Assembly (NCBI RefSeq): GCF_009729095.1
Contig: NZ_VTGX01000006.1
Coordinates: 1-64,000, forward strand
Reading direction: 5' to 3'
Length of the DNA: 64,000 bases
Source of the DNA: Mycolicibacterium sp. CBMA 247
Lineage (GTDB): Bacteria > Actinomycetota > Actinomycetes > Mycobacteriales > Mycobacteriaceae
A program made the position numbers and the translations under genes. Below the pieces are notes generated by a model that saw only the letters and a program-made list of their open reading frames with translations, was not told where the DNA came from and ran no database searches. Positions 1 to 8,027 of this stretch are shown here, piece after piece (the stretch's first letter is position 1; each line of letters begins with the position of its first letter).

Positions 1-227
1 TCACCCACGGCGAGAACAGCACCTACCGGATCCCGCTGTTCTCCTTCCGGGGCACCCCGACCGGGATCGACGCGCGCAAGGTGCTCGACACCGGGGTGCT
101 GCCGGTCATGGACGTCGGGCTGGCCGGCCGTGACGGCGGCCAGATCGGCGCCGGGGTGATCCGCGCGCCGCGGGAATGCTTCGCCGACGCCATGGCCGAG
201 CACGCACGCAGGTTCGGCCGCCCATGA
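1..227 (+). CDS. C-terminal fragment, DUF1116/AllG-like protein
   Basis: The window opens inside an open frame (codons from base 3) that ends at TGA 225-227. The last 74 residues include the stretch PVMDVGLAGRDGGQIGAG followed by VIRAPRECF. This resembles the conserved C-terminus of DUF1116 proteins (YlbE/AllG family, linked to carbamoyl-transfer steps of allantoin or oxamate metabolism), from memory of that family. The stop overlaps the ATG of the next gene in an ATGA arrangement, so it is probably the upstream member of the same operon. Most of the protein is outside the window, so the family call is tentative. Confidence 0.45.
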   Translation, partial: THGENSTYRIPLFSFRGTPTGIDARKVLDTGVLPVMDVGLAGRDGGQIGAGVIRAPRECFADAMAEHARRFGRP

Positions 228-994
228 CGGCCGGAAAGTCCCTCGCGCTGTCCTTCGGCGGCGGGGACGCGGTGGTGACCGGTGCCGCGTCAGGCATCGG
301 TGCCGCGACCGCGGCCACGCTGATGACCGCCGGGATCCGGACCATCCGGCTCGACATCCGCCAACCCGACCCAGACCCGCGATACGGACCCGAGCTGCAG
401 GTCTGTTGCGCCGCCGACGTCCGGGACCCTGATCTGGTGGCGGTGCTGCAGGCCCAGGGCGTCGACAGCGGCGCCGTCAGCTACCTGGTCAACTGCGCGG
501 GCGTCATCGACCACACCGGCTTCGCCGGGGTGACCCGCGAGCAGTGGACACGCTGCCTGGAGATCAACCTGATCGGCGCCTACAACCTGATCGACGCCCT
601 GACCCCGTCGCTGCGGACCGCGAGCGCCGCTGCCGTCGTCAACATCGCGTCGATCGAAGCGCACCGGGTCGTCGCCCTGTCGAACCCGGACCCCACCCCG
701 CAGTACGCCGCGTCCAAGGCCGGGTTGCGGATGCTCACCCAGACCAGTGCCCGCGCGCTGGCCGCCGACGGAGTCCGGGTCAACAGCATCTCCCCCGGTT
801 TCGTGGCGACGCCGATGGCCGCAACCCATGGCGACACCAGCAGCCTGCCGCCCGCCCTGGCAGCGAGGGTGCCGGCCGGCCGATTCGCGGCACCGGACGA
901 GATCGCCTCGGCCGCAGCATTTCTGCTCAGCGATCAGGCGGCCTACATCACCGGGAGCGACCTGCGAGTCGACGGCGGGTTCGAACTGACATGA
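224..994 (+). CDS. SDR family NAD(P)-dependent oxidoreductase
   Basis: A 256-residue classical short-chain dehydrogenase. It has the cofactor motif TGAASGIG at residues 19-26, an NCAG motif near residue 95, and a catalytic Ser143 with Tyr161 and Lys165 (YAASK). It ends with the usual VDGGF segment. The ATG at 224 was chosen because it overlaps the upstream stop (ATGA) and lies just before the Rossmann fold; an earlier in-frame ATG at 176 would run well into the upstream gene. Its own stop overlaps the start of the Cys-rich gene at 991. It probably oxidises or reduces an alcohol/ketone intermediate of the pathway encoded by this operon; the substrate cannot be read from sequence. Confidence 0.9.
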   Translation: MTAGKSLALSFGGGDAVVTGAASGIGAATAATLMTAGIRTIRLDIRQPDPDPRYGPELQVCCAADVRDPDLVAVLQAQGVDSGAVSYLVNCAGVIDHTGFAGVTREQWTRCLEINLIGAYNLIDALTPSLRTASAAAVVNIASIEAHRVVALSNPDPTPQYAASKAGLRMLTQTSARALAADGVRVNSISPGFVATPMAATHGDTSSLPPALAARVPAGRFAAPDEIASAAAFLLSDQAAYITGSDLRVDGGFELT

Positions 995-2085
995 GCGGCC
1001 CGTCCCCGCAACCGGCCTCCCCGCAACCGGCGGTCGTGGCCTACGAACCCTCCCTGCGCCGCAATGCACGCGCCGGAACCTGGGCCGAGCTGGCCCGCGG
1101 CACCTTCGGCACCGCGATCGAGCATGTGCGCAGCCAGGATTGGGAGGGCGCAGCGCAACTTGTCGAGGTGTCGGTCGCCGAAGCCGACGAGCTGCGCGAC
1201 ATCTACGACCGGTGGCCCGAGGCCACATCGCGGTGGATCCTCGACCACCAGGTTGCCGAGGCCGACCTGGACGCCGCGGTGGCCCGGCTCACCGGGCTGG
1301 TCGGCGCCAAGGCGATGGCCGGAATCGGTGCCGAATGGCCGGACTACACCAACGCCGTCGTCCGGGCGGCCCGCAGCTGCCGGGATCAGGATCCCGCGGC
1401 CGCCGATCTGATCGAGTCCGCGCGACGGGTGTGGCAGCAGATCCATGACCGGGCCGTCGACCGGGTGGCCGGCATGATCGACATCGCGGTCAGGCTGGTC
1501 GGCGAATCATCGCTGGGCGAACTTTGGGACTTCCTGATGGGCGACTGGTACGAAATCCACGCCCGCCGTTACTCATTGGACAATCAGCCGTGGAGTGATT
1601 CCGCGCACCAGCTGATGGTGGCGATCGTCGACGGTTTCCACGCGCACCTGACCGGAACCGGCCGTCAGGGTGACATCGAGTTGATAGAGGAACCCGACCG
1701 AACCGGTTTCCGTTTCGCCCCGTGCGGGTCGGGCGGCCGGTCCCTGGACAACCGGATCACCGATGGCACGCCGCGGTCCGGCACCCCCTTCGAGTTCGCC
1801 GTCACCACCGAGCCGCACGACTGGGCCTGGAACACCGTCGGGATCTGCTCGTACTGCGTGCACTGCTGCCAGCTCAACGAGGTCATGCCGATCGACCGGC
1901 TGGGCTACCCGACCCGGGTCATCGACCCGCCGACCTGGACGCCTGACAGCCCGGCAACCTCGTGCACCTGGTGGGTCTACCACGACCCCGCCGACGTACC
2001 CGACCACGTCTACCGCCGGGTCGGCCGTGACCCGGCGGTGCGACCGAGCCCGACGACGAGTATCAGGAGTACGCCGCATGACTGA
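991..2085 (+). CDS. conserved-looking Cys-rich protein of unknown function
   Basis: A 364-residue protein that I do not recognise. The N-terminal 180 residues look helical and acidic with several Trp. The C-terminal third carries a PCGSGGR loop with Cys245, a cluster C286-S-Y-C289-V-H-C292-C293, and a further Cys325 in SCTWWVYHD. This pattern suggests a metal or Fe-S site, or redox-active thiols, but no known domain is evident. No signal peptide or membrane segment is seen. The ATG overlaps the SDR stop, and the 3' end overlaps the start of the first glutamine-synthetase-like gene by 8 nt, so it is translationally coupled on both sides. That implies a stoichiometric or sequential role with the ligases. 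Confidence 0.75.
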   Translation: MSGPSPQPASPQPAVVAYEPSLRRNARAGTWAELARGTFGTAIEHVRSQDWEGAAQLVEVSVAEADELRDIYDRWPEATSRWILDHQVAEADLDAAVARLTGLVGAKAMAGIGAEWPDYTNAVVRAARSCRDQDPAAADLIESARRVWQQIHDRAVDRVAGMIDIAVRLVGESSLGELWDFLMGDWYEIHARRYSLDNQPWSDSAHQLMVAIVDGFHAHLTGTGRQGDIELIEEPDRTGFRFAPCGSGGRSLDNRITDGTPRSGTPFEFAVTTEPHDWAWNTVGICSYCVHCCQLNEVMPIDRLGYPTRVIDPPTWTPDSPATSCTWWVYHDPADVPDHVYRRVGRDPAVRPSPTTSIRSTPHD

Positions 2086-3367
2086 CACCGTGGCAATGAC
2101 GCAGCTCGAGGTCGCCGATTACGATCTGGGGCTGCGCGGCAAGCTGATCCGTTCGACCAAGACCCACGGCTCGTCGGGCCTGGCGTTCTGCACGATCGTC
2201 TACGGGCTGTCGCTCACCGACGACGTCACCGACACGCCGTTCAGCAGCGCGGCCAACGGCTACCCCGACGCCGTGCTGGTCCCCGATGAATCCACCCGCA
2301 TCGCGCTGCCGTGGCGGCCCGGAACCGACGCGGTGATCGCCGAACTCGTCGATGCCGACCGACGGCCGCTGGAACTGTCGCCGCGGACTGTGCTGGGCGG
2401 CCTCGTCGACCGGTACAGCGAACTGGACCTGGACCCGGTGCTGGGCTTCGAGTACGAGATGTGGATCTTCGAGGCCACCGACTCGCCGGTCGCCGTGCTG
2501 CCCGGGTTCGCGCCGCGGGGCCGCACCGAGAACGCCTACAGCCTCACTCGGGGTGCCGAGATACACAGCCTGGCAACCGAGTTCATCAACCGGATGGACC
2601 AGATCGGCATCGAGGTGGAGATGTTCCACACCGAACTCGGTCCCGGATTCTTCGAGTTCACCCTGGCGCCGGCCCCCGCCGTGCAGGCCGCCGACAGTGC
2701 GGTGCGAGCCCGGCAGTATCTGCGTGACCTGTGTGCCGAACGTGGCATGCACGCGAGCTTCATGGCCAAACCCTTCGCCGACAAGTCGGGGGCAGGCGGA
2801 CACGTGCACTCCAGCCTGAACCGCGACGGGGTCAATGTCTTCGCAGACGCGTCGGGGGCACTGTCCATCGAAGGCAGCCACTACCTCGCCGGGTTGCTGG
2901 ACGGAATGGCCGACACCGTGCTCCTGCTCAACCCGAACATCAACTCCTACAAGCGCATCGACCCGGAGATGTTCACTCCCACGGCCACCACCTGGGGTTA
3001 CGACGATCGCAGCACCGCGGCGCGGGTACTGCTGCCCAACCGCAAATCGGCCCGGGTCGAGCACCGCAGGCCCGGGGCCGACGCCAACCCCTACATTGTC
3101 GGGGCGGCCCTGCTGGCCGCCGGTCTGCACGGCCTGCTCGGTGAGCTGCCGCTGCCGGCCAGCGACGCCGAACCCGCCGAGTTGCCCGGGGACCTGGGCA
3201 GTGCCCTGACACAGTTCGAGAACTCGACCTGGACCGCCGACCTGCTGGGCAAGACCTTCTGCACGTCCTTCGCCGCCACCCGGCGAGCCGAGATGGAACG
3301 CTATGACCAGTGGTTGCGCACCACCATCACCAACTGGGAACTGCATCGACACCTGGAGCACCAATGA
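2078..3367 (+). CDS. glutamine synthetase-like amine ligase 1
   Basis: A 429-residue member of the type I glutamine synthetase superfamily, ATP-dependent enzymes that join the glutamate gamma-carboxyl to an amine. Seen: the metal-binding EYE motif (GFEYEMWIFE), the Glu-rich strand ELGPGFFEF, the nucleotide-side His in GGHVHSSL, and the substrate motifs NINSYKR and RVEHRRPGADANPY. The beta-grasp N-domain is short, and the protein is shorter than true GlnA (about 470 residues). It lies in a catabolic operon away from any glnA context, so it is more likely a gamma-glutamyl-amine synthetase (PuuA/IpuC/GlnA3-4 type) than ammonia-assimilating GlnA. The ATG at 2078 was preferred because it overlaps the upstream stop. 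Confidence 0.85.
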   Translation: MTDTVAMTQLEVADYDLGLRGKLIRSTKTHGSSGLAFCTIVYGLSLTDDVTDTPFSSAANGYPDAVLVPDESTRIALPWRPGTDAVIAELVDADRRPLELSPRTVLGGLVDRYSELDLDPVLGFEYEMWIFEATDSPVAVLPGFAPRGRTENAYSLTRGAEIHSLATEFINRMDQIGIEVEMFHTELGPGFFEFTLAPAPAVQAADSAVRARQYLRDLCAERGMHASFMAKPFADKSGAGGHVHSSLNRDGVNVFADASGALSIEGSHYLAGLLDGMADTVLLLNPNINSYKRIDPEMFTPTATTWGYDDRSTAARVLLPNRKSARVEHRRPGADANPYIVGAALLAAGLHGLLGELPLPASDAEPAELPGDLGSALTQFENSTWTADLLGKTFCTSFAATRRAEMERYDQWLRTTITNWELHRHLEHQ

Positions 3368-4743
3368 GCACCACGCCACCCGTGCTGGCCCTCGACCGGT
3401 TCGAGGAGCTGGCCGCCGCCGGAGAAATCACCACGGTGATCTGCGCCGCGCCGGACCCCTATGGGCGTCTGGTCGGTAAACGGCTGACCATCCCGGCCTT
3501 CCGGAGCCTGGGCCTGCAGGGCCGCGGCGTCAACGCCAGCAGCTTCATCTTCGCGGTCGATCTGGAGATGAACCCGCTGGACCTCGCGGTCTCAAATTCC
3601 GACAACGGCTGGGTGGACATCCGGCTGGTTCCGGATCTGGCGACGCTGCGCAGAGTTCCATGGGAGCCGTCGGCCGCACTGGTGATCTGCGACGCCTACC
3701 ACATGGACTCCGACGAGCCGCTGGCCGTGGCGCCGCGAACCGTGCTGCGCACCCAGCTGGCCCGGGCGCAGCAGCACGGGCTGTCGTTGAAGTTCGCCTC
3801 CGAACTCGAGTTCTATCTGGCCGCGACACCACCCCGACAGGCCTGGGAACTGGGCTACCAGAACCTGAAGATGATGTCGGACTACCGCTCGGACTATCAG
3901 ATGGTCCAGTCCGCACGCGACGACTGGTTCATCGAACGGATCCGCAACCAGATGCCCGAATTCGGTGTGTCCGTCGAGTCCTCGAAACCCGAGTGGGGTT
4001 TGGGACAGCAGGAGGTCACCCTCGACTATTGCGATTCGCTGGAGATGGCCGATCGCCACGTGCTGTTCAAGTACGGCGTCAAGCAACTGGCACACGCGGC
4101 GGATCTGACGGTCACCTTCATGGCCAAGCCCAAGATCGACGAGGTCGGGTCGTCGTGTCACCTGCACGTCAGCCTGTGGTCGGCCGACGGCGCCGAGCCC
4201 CTGTGCTGGTCCGACGATCGGCACGGGATGTCGCAACGGTTCGGATCGTTCGTCGCGGGCCAGCTGCATCACGCCGCCGACATCAGCCTGATGTTTGCGC
4301 CGACCATCAACTCCTACAAACGATTCCAGCCCGACCAGTTCGCCGGCACCGCCATCGCGGTGGGCGATGACAATCGTTCGTGCGCGTTCCGGTTGGTCGG
4401 CTCGGGTCCGTCGTACCGGGTGGAGAACCGGATTCCCGGCGCCGATGTCAACCCCTACTACGCCTACGCCGCCACCATCGCCGCGGGCTTGGACGGGATC
4501 GACCACGACCTGGCCATCCCCGAGATCTTCAGCGGGAATGCCTGGACCGGCGACGACATCAGCACCGTGCCCACCTCGTTGCACCGCTCCATCGACCTGT
4601 TCGCCGAGAGCAAGATGGCCCGCGCGGCCTTCGGCGACGAGGTCTTCGACCACCTCTTGGCCTCCGCGCAAAGCGAATTGGAGGCCTTCGACTCCCACAC
4701 CGTGACCGACTGGGAGTCCCGCCGCTACTACGAACGCGTCTAG
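3364..4743 (+). CDS. glutamine synthetase-like amine ligase 2
   Basis: A 459-residue second glutamine-synthetase-superfamily protein, directly coupled to the first (ATGA overlap). It has the beta-grasp N-domain start (DPYGRLVGKRLT), the catalytic-domain motif ASELEFYLA, a Glu strand (QQEVTLDY), SSCHLHVSLW, TINSYKRFQP and RVENRIPGADVNPYYAYAATI. The two copies differ widely in sequence and in N-domain length, so this is not a recent duplication. Adjacent dissimilar GS-like genes may form a hetero-oligomer or act on different amines. No adenylylation-site context of GlnA is evident. The substrate is unknown. Confidence 0.85.
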   Translation: MSTTPPVLALDRFEELAAAGEITTVICAAPDPYGRLVGKRLTIPAFRSLGLQGRGVNASSFIFAVDLEMNPLDLAVSNSDNGWVDIRLVPDLATLRRVPWEPSAALVICDAYHMDSDEPLAVAPRTVLRTQLARAQQHGLSLKFASELEFYLAATPPRQAWELGYQNLKMMSDYRSDYQMVQSARDDWFIERIRNQMPEFGVSVESSKPEWGLGQQEVTLDYCDSLEMADRHVLFKYGVKQLAHAADLTVTFMAKPKIDEVGSSCHLHVSLWSADGAEPLCWSDDRHGMSQRFGSFVAGQLHHAADISLMFAPTINSYKRFQPDQFAGTAIAVGDDNRSCAFRLVGSGPSYRVENRIPGADVNPYYAYAATIAAGLDGIDHDLAIPEIFSGNAWTGDDISTVPTSLHRSIDLFAESKMARAAFGDEVFDHLLASAQSELEAFDSHTVTDWESRRYYERV

Positions 4744-4773
4744 TACCCCAGCCCACAGACACACAGGAGAACC

Positions 4774-5718
4774 ATGCCGATCGACCCCATCGCCCAGAAG
4801 ATGCTCGACGACTCGAAGGCGTCGGGCCGCCCCAACGCCCACCTGCTGCCCGTGCCCACCGCCCGGGAGAACTTCGAGAACACCTTTGCCGCACTGGCCA
4901 AGCCCCCGGTGCACCGCGTCGTCGACGTCATCATCGGGACCCGTGACGGTGCAGGCATCCCGGGCCGGCTCTACCTGCCCACCGACGCCGACGACCTGCC
5001 CCTGACGGTGTACTACCACGGTGGCGGCTGGCTGCTGGGCAGCGTGGACTCCCACGATGCCGCCACCCGGCTGCTGGCCAACGCGTCGGGCAGTGCCGTG
5101 CTGTCGATCGGATACCGCCGCGGCCCCGAAGCCCGCTTCCCCACCGCCGTCAACGACGCGATCGATGCGGTCGAGTGGGCCCGCAATCCCCAGTCCGGGC
5201 TCGGCGTCGACGTCAGCCGGATCGCGGTGGCCGGTGACAGCGCGGGCGGCAACCTGGCGGCGGCGGTCGCCCTGCACTACCGCGATGCCGGCGATCCGGT
5301 GCTGCGCCATCAACTGCTGGTCTACCCCGTCACCACCACCGACCTGGGTCGCGGCATGGACCCCGAGTACGACGGCGTGATGCTGGAACGCGATGAGCTG
5401 CTATGGCATCAGGACAACTACCTGCCCGGCGCCGAAGCCGCATCCGACCCGAGGGTCAACGTCCTCGACGCCGACCTGTCCGGACTGCCGGAGGCGACCG
5501 TCATCCTGGCCGAATGCGATCCGATCCGCCCGCAGGGTGAGCTCTACGAGCATGCGCTGCGCGCGGCCGGTGTCACGGTGCACAGCCACCAGACCCCGGG
5601 CATGGTGCACGGGTTCTTCGGTCTCGACGAGGTGTTTCCCACCGCCACTGACGCCATGACGTTCGCCGGGCAGCGGCTGGCCGAGGCACTGGCGCTGACC
5701 GAGCAGCCAGCCCTATGA
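4774..5718 (+). CDS. alpha/beta hydrolase, hormone-sensitive lipase family
   Basis: A 314-residue hydrolase of the HSL/LipH group. It has the oxyanion motif HGGGW (His82), nucleophile motif GDSAGG (Ser156), and probable acid Asp249 and base His279 (GMVHGF), giving a complete triad. ATG 4774 follows a purine-rich AGGAGA box, 30 nt after the ligase stop. There is no signal peptide, so it is cytoplasmic. Within the operon it would hydrolyse an ester, such as the ester or lactone formed by a Baeyer-Villiger oxidation, or possibly an amide. The final ATGA overlaps the next SDR start. Confidence 0.88.
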   Translation: MPIDPIAQKMLDDSKASGRPNAHLLPVPTARENFENTFAALAKPPVHRVVDVIIGTRDGAGIPGRLYLPTDADDLPLTVYYHGGGWLLGSVDSHDAATRLLANASGSAVLSIGYRRGPEARFPTAVNDAIDAVEWARNPQSGLGVDVSRIAVAGDSAGGNLAAAVALHYRDAGDPVLRHQLLVYPVTTTDLGRGMDPEYDGVMLERDELLWHQDNYLPGAEAASDPRVNVLDADLSGLPEATVILAECDPIRPQGELYEHALRAAGVTVHSHQTPGMVHGFFGLDEVFPTATDAMTFAGQRLAEALALTEQPAL

Positions 5719-6443
5719 CGCGCACCGCGGTTGTCACCGGCGCCGGTGGCGGCATCGGCTCGGCCACCGTGGGCCGACTGGTCGCCGATGGTGTCCACGT
5801 CATCGCCACCGACCTCAGCGAGCGCGCGGCCGCACTGCCGCCCGAGGCCGATTACGTGGCGTTCGACCTGCGGGGCGGCGATCCGGGCGAGTTGTTCGAC
5901 CGGCTGGACGGCGCGGGGCTGGACTATCTGGTGAACGCCGCCGGGGTGGCCCTGTTCGACCGGGACGGCTCCATGCTCGACATCGACGAGTCCGTCTGGG
6001 ACATCACGCTCGGGGTCAATCTGCACGGCCTGCGCAAAGTGACCACCGCCGCCGTCGAGCATCTGCGTCGGGGCACCGGCAAGAGCATCGTCAACGTCGC
6101 GAGCACCGCAGGTATCCGGGGGATGGACTCCCCGCTGGATGCCTATCAGGTCAGCAAAGCCGCAGTGGTATCGCTGACCCAGACCCTGGCCCTGCAACTC
6201 GCCCCGGAGGGCATCCGGGCCAACACCGTGTGTCCCGGGGCGATCCTCACCCCGATGATCGACTACCTCTACGTCGACAATCCGGCCCGCCGGACCGACA
6301 TGGAGAGCCGCACACCGCTGCGGCGACTCGGAATGCCTACCGAAATCGCCGGCGCCATAGCATTTCTGCTGTCCGAGGACGCCTCGTTCGTCACCGCAAC
6401 CGACCTTGTCGTCGACGGTGGCTGGACCGCGCAGATCAAGTAA
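5715..6443 (+). CDS. SDR family oxidoreductase
   Basis: A 242-residue classical SDR with TGAGGGIG at residues 8-15, a VNAAG motif, catalytic Tyr144/Lys148 (YQVSK) and the C-terminal VVDGGW. The ATG overlaps the hydrolase stop. It is the last gene of the first operon: a hairpin at 6454-6475 and a new promoter follow. It resembles 2,3-dihydroxybenzoate-type or 3-oxoacyl-type SDRs, but specificity cannot be assigned. Having two SDRs in one operon suggests two separate alcohol/carbonyl steps. Confidence 0.9.
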   Translation: MTRTAVVTGAGGGIGSATVGRLVADGVHVIATDLSERAAALPPEADYVAFDLRGGDPGELFDRLDGAGLDYLVNAAGVALFDRDGSMLDIDESVWDITLGVNLHGLRKVTTAAVEHLRRGTGKSIVNVASTAGIRGMDSPLDAYQVSKAAVVSLTQTLALQLAPEGIRANTVCPGAILTPMIDYLYVDNPARRTDMESRTPLRRLGMPTEIAGAIAFLLSEDASFVTATDLVVDGGWTAQIK

Positions 6444-6453
6444 CCAAGCCCAC

Positions 6454-6475
6454 TGCCCCAACCGATCTTGGGGCA
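6454..6475. terminator. hairpin after the first operon
   Basis: A perfect 8-bp stem, TGCCCCAA (6454-6461) and TTGGGGCA (6468-6475), with a 6-nt loop. It starts 10 nt after the SDR stop and is followed by AT-rich sequence but no long T run. It probably ends or attenuates the upstream operon. Confidence 0.5.
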
Positions 6476-6518
6476 TTGACAACCTCATTATTGGTCTAAA
6501 TACTGGACCTATAGTTCT
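6476..6518 (+). promoter_or_regulatory. BVMO promoter with shared GGAC motif
   Basis: A strikingly AT-rich stretch in GC-rich surroundings. TTGACA (6476-6481) lies 17 nt from AATACT (6499-6504), a plausible SigA-type promoter. Positions 6501-6518 hold TACTGGACCTATAGTTCT, which matches 15 of 18 bases of 15848-15865 before the FAD monooxygenase. A purine-rich GGGAGACAGGG box precedes ATG 6536. The shared block lies over the -10/start region, which suits a repressor site. Confidence 0.5.
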
Positions 6519-6535
6519 TTAGATGGGAGACAGGG

Positions 6536-7999
6536 ATGAGCCGGCCAGCAAAACCGCGCGTCGCCATAATCGGATCCGGCTTCAGTGGCATCGCCGCGGC
6601 GATCGCCCTGCGCAAGAAGGGCATCGAAGATTTCGTCATCTTCGAGCAGGCCCCAGCCCTGGGCGGCACCTGGTTCCACAACCGCTATCCCGGCGCCGAG
6701 GTCGATCTGGAATCCCACATCTACTCGTTCTCCTACGAGCGCTACGACTGGACCCGCACCCACGCGGGCTGGCGTGAGCTCGGCGACTACCTCAACTACG
6801 TCGCCGACAAGTGGGACCTGCCCCGCCGGATCCGGTTCAACGAGAAGGTCGACGACGTCACCTGGTCCGACACCGACCACACCTATACGGTCAGCACCGA
6901 ATCCGGCACCGACCACGGCATATTCACCGCGGTGATCAGCGCCGTCGGCTTCCTCAACATCCCGCTGATCCCGCCGTTCGCCCGCGAACAGGGTGACTTC
7001 GGGGGCGCGATCTGCCACACGTCGCGCTGGATCGACGGCCTGGACATGACCGGCAAGTCCATCGGTGTGGTCGGTACCGGATCCTCGGCGGTGCAGGTGG
7101 TCACCGAGGCGGAACGGGTCGGCACCGAGGTCAAGATATTCCAGATCGAGCCGAACTGGTTGCTGCCCAAGGACAGTCACGACTTCACTCCCGTGCAGCG
7201 CCAACTCAACCGGTTGGCGCCGGTCTACGCTTGGCGACGGCTGAAGTTGTACCTGGACTACGACATCCGGCAGTACGGCTCCAGCCACGCCAAATCCACC
7301 GGCCGCACCAACCGTCGCAAACACCAGGCGGCGGTGGAATTCCTCAACCGTGAGCTCGGCGACCGCCCGGATCTGCTCGAGCTGGCCACCCCGACGTTCC
7401 CGTTCGAGGGTCGGCGCACCGTCGTCAGCGACACCTACTACGCCTCGTTACGCAACCCGAAGGTGACACTCGTCCCGCACGCCGTCAAGGGACTCACCAA
7501 GACCGGAGCCGTGGACGCCAACGGCGACGAGCACGACCTCGACATCATCGTGCTGGCAACCGGATTCGACGCCGCGAACTACCTCGGTAACTACCGCGTC
7601 CGCGGCCGCGGCGGTGCCGAGCTGCACGACCAGTGGCAGGGTGAGCCCGAGGCTTTCCTGGGCATGATGGTGCCGAAGTTCCCCAACTTCTTCATCATGT
7701 ACGGGCCCAACACCAACGCGATCCCGCTGGTGTCCTTCTACGAGGCACAGGCCGCGTTCACCGCCAGCCTGATCGCGCGGGCGGCCGGCACCGGCGCCAG
7801 CACGATCGAGGTCCGCCGCTCCGCGTTCGCCCTCTACAACGAATGGATCCAGGATCGGCTGTCGAAAACGGTGTGGGCACAGGTCAACAACTACTTCCAG
7901 GCCGGCAGCGGACGGATCGTCTCGCAATGGCCGTTCGGGGCCACCGCCTACATCATGGCCACCAAGCTGCTGCGCCGTATCGCCGTCCGGCTGTCCTGA
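6536..7999 (+). CDS. flavin-containing (Baeyer-Villiger) monooxygenase
   Basis: A 487-residue class B flavoprotein monooxygenase. It has the FAD motif GSGFSG (residues 13-18), the NADPH motif GTGSSAV near residue 180, and between them FGGAICHTSRW, close to the BVMO fingerprint FxGxxxHxxxW. It would use FAD, NADPH and O2 to convert a ketone to an ester or lactone. It has its own promoter, 92 nt after the operon that contains a matching hydrolase, so ketone oxidation and ester cleavage could be consecutive steps. Paralogous to the enzyme at 29127-30791. Confidence 0.88.
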   Translation: MSRPAKPRVAIIGSGFSGIAAAIALRKKGIEDFVIFEQAPALGGTWFHNRYPGAEVDLESHIYSFSYERYDWTRTHAGWRELGDYLNYVADKWDLPRRIRFNEKVDDVTWSDTDHTYTVSTESGTDHGIFTAVISAVGFLNIPLIPPFAREQGDFGGAICHTSRWIDGLDMTGKSIGVVGTGSSAVQVVTEAERVGTEVKIFQIEPNWLLPKDSHDFTPVQRQLNRLAPVYAWRRLKLYLDYDIRQYGSSHAKSTGRTNRRKHQAAVEFLNRELGDRPDLLELATPTFPFEGRRTVVSDTYYASLRNPKVTLVPHAVKGLTKTGAVDANGDEHDLDIIVLATGFDAANYLGNYRVRGRGGAELHDQWQGEPEAFLGMMVPKFPNFFIMYGPNTNAIPLVSFYEAQAAFTASLIARAAGTGASTIEVRRSAFALYNEWIQDRLSKTVWAQVNNYFQAGSGRIVSQWPFGATAYIMATKLLRRIAVRLS

Positions 8000-8027
8000 C
8001 CAATGGGCACGACGGGCTGGGCCTGAG

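Noticed and set aside
2078..4743. Housekeeping glutamine synthetase (glnA)
   Set aside because: Both proteins lie in a catabolic operon, are shorter or divergent in the N-domain and lack the glnA neighbourhood; amine ligases are more likely.
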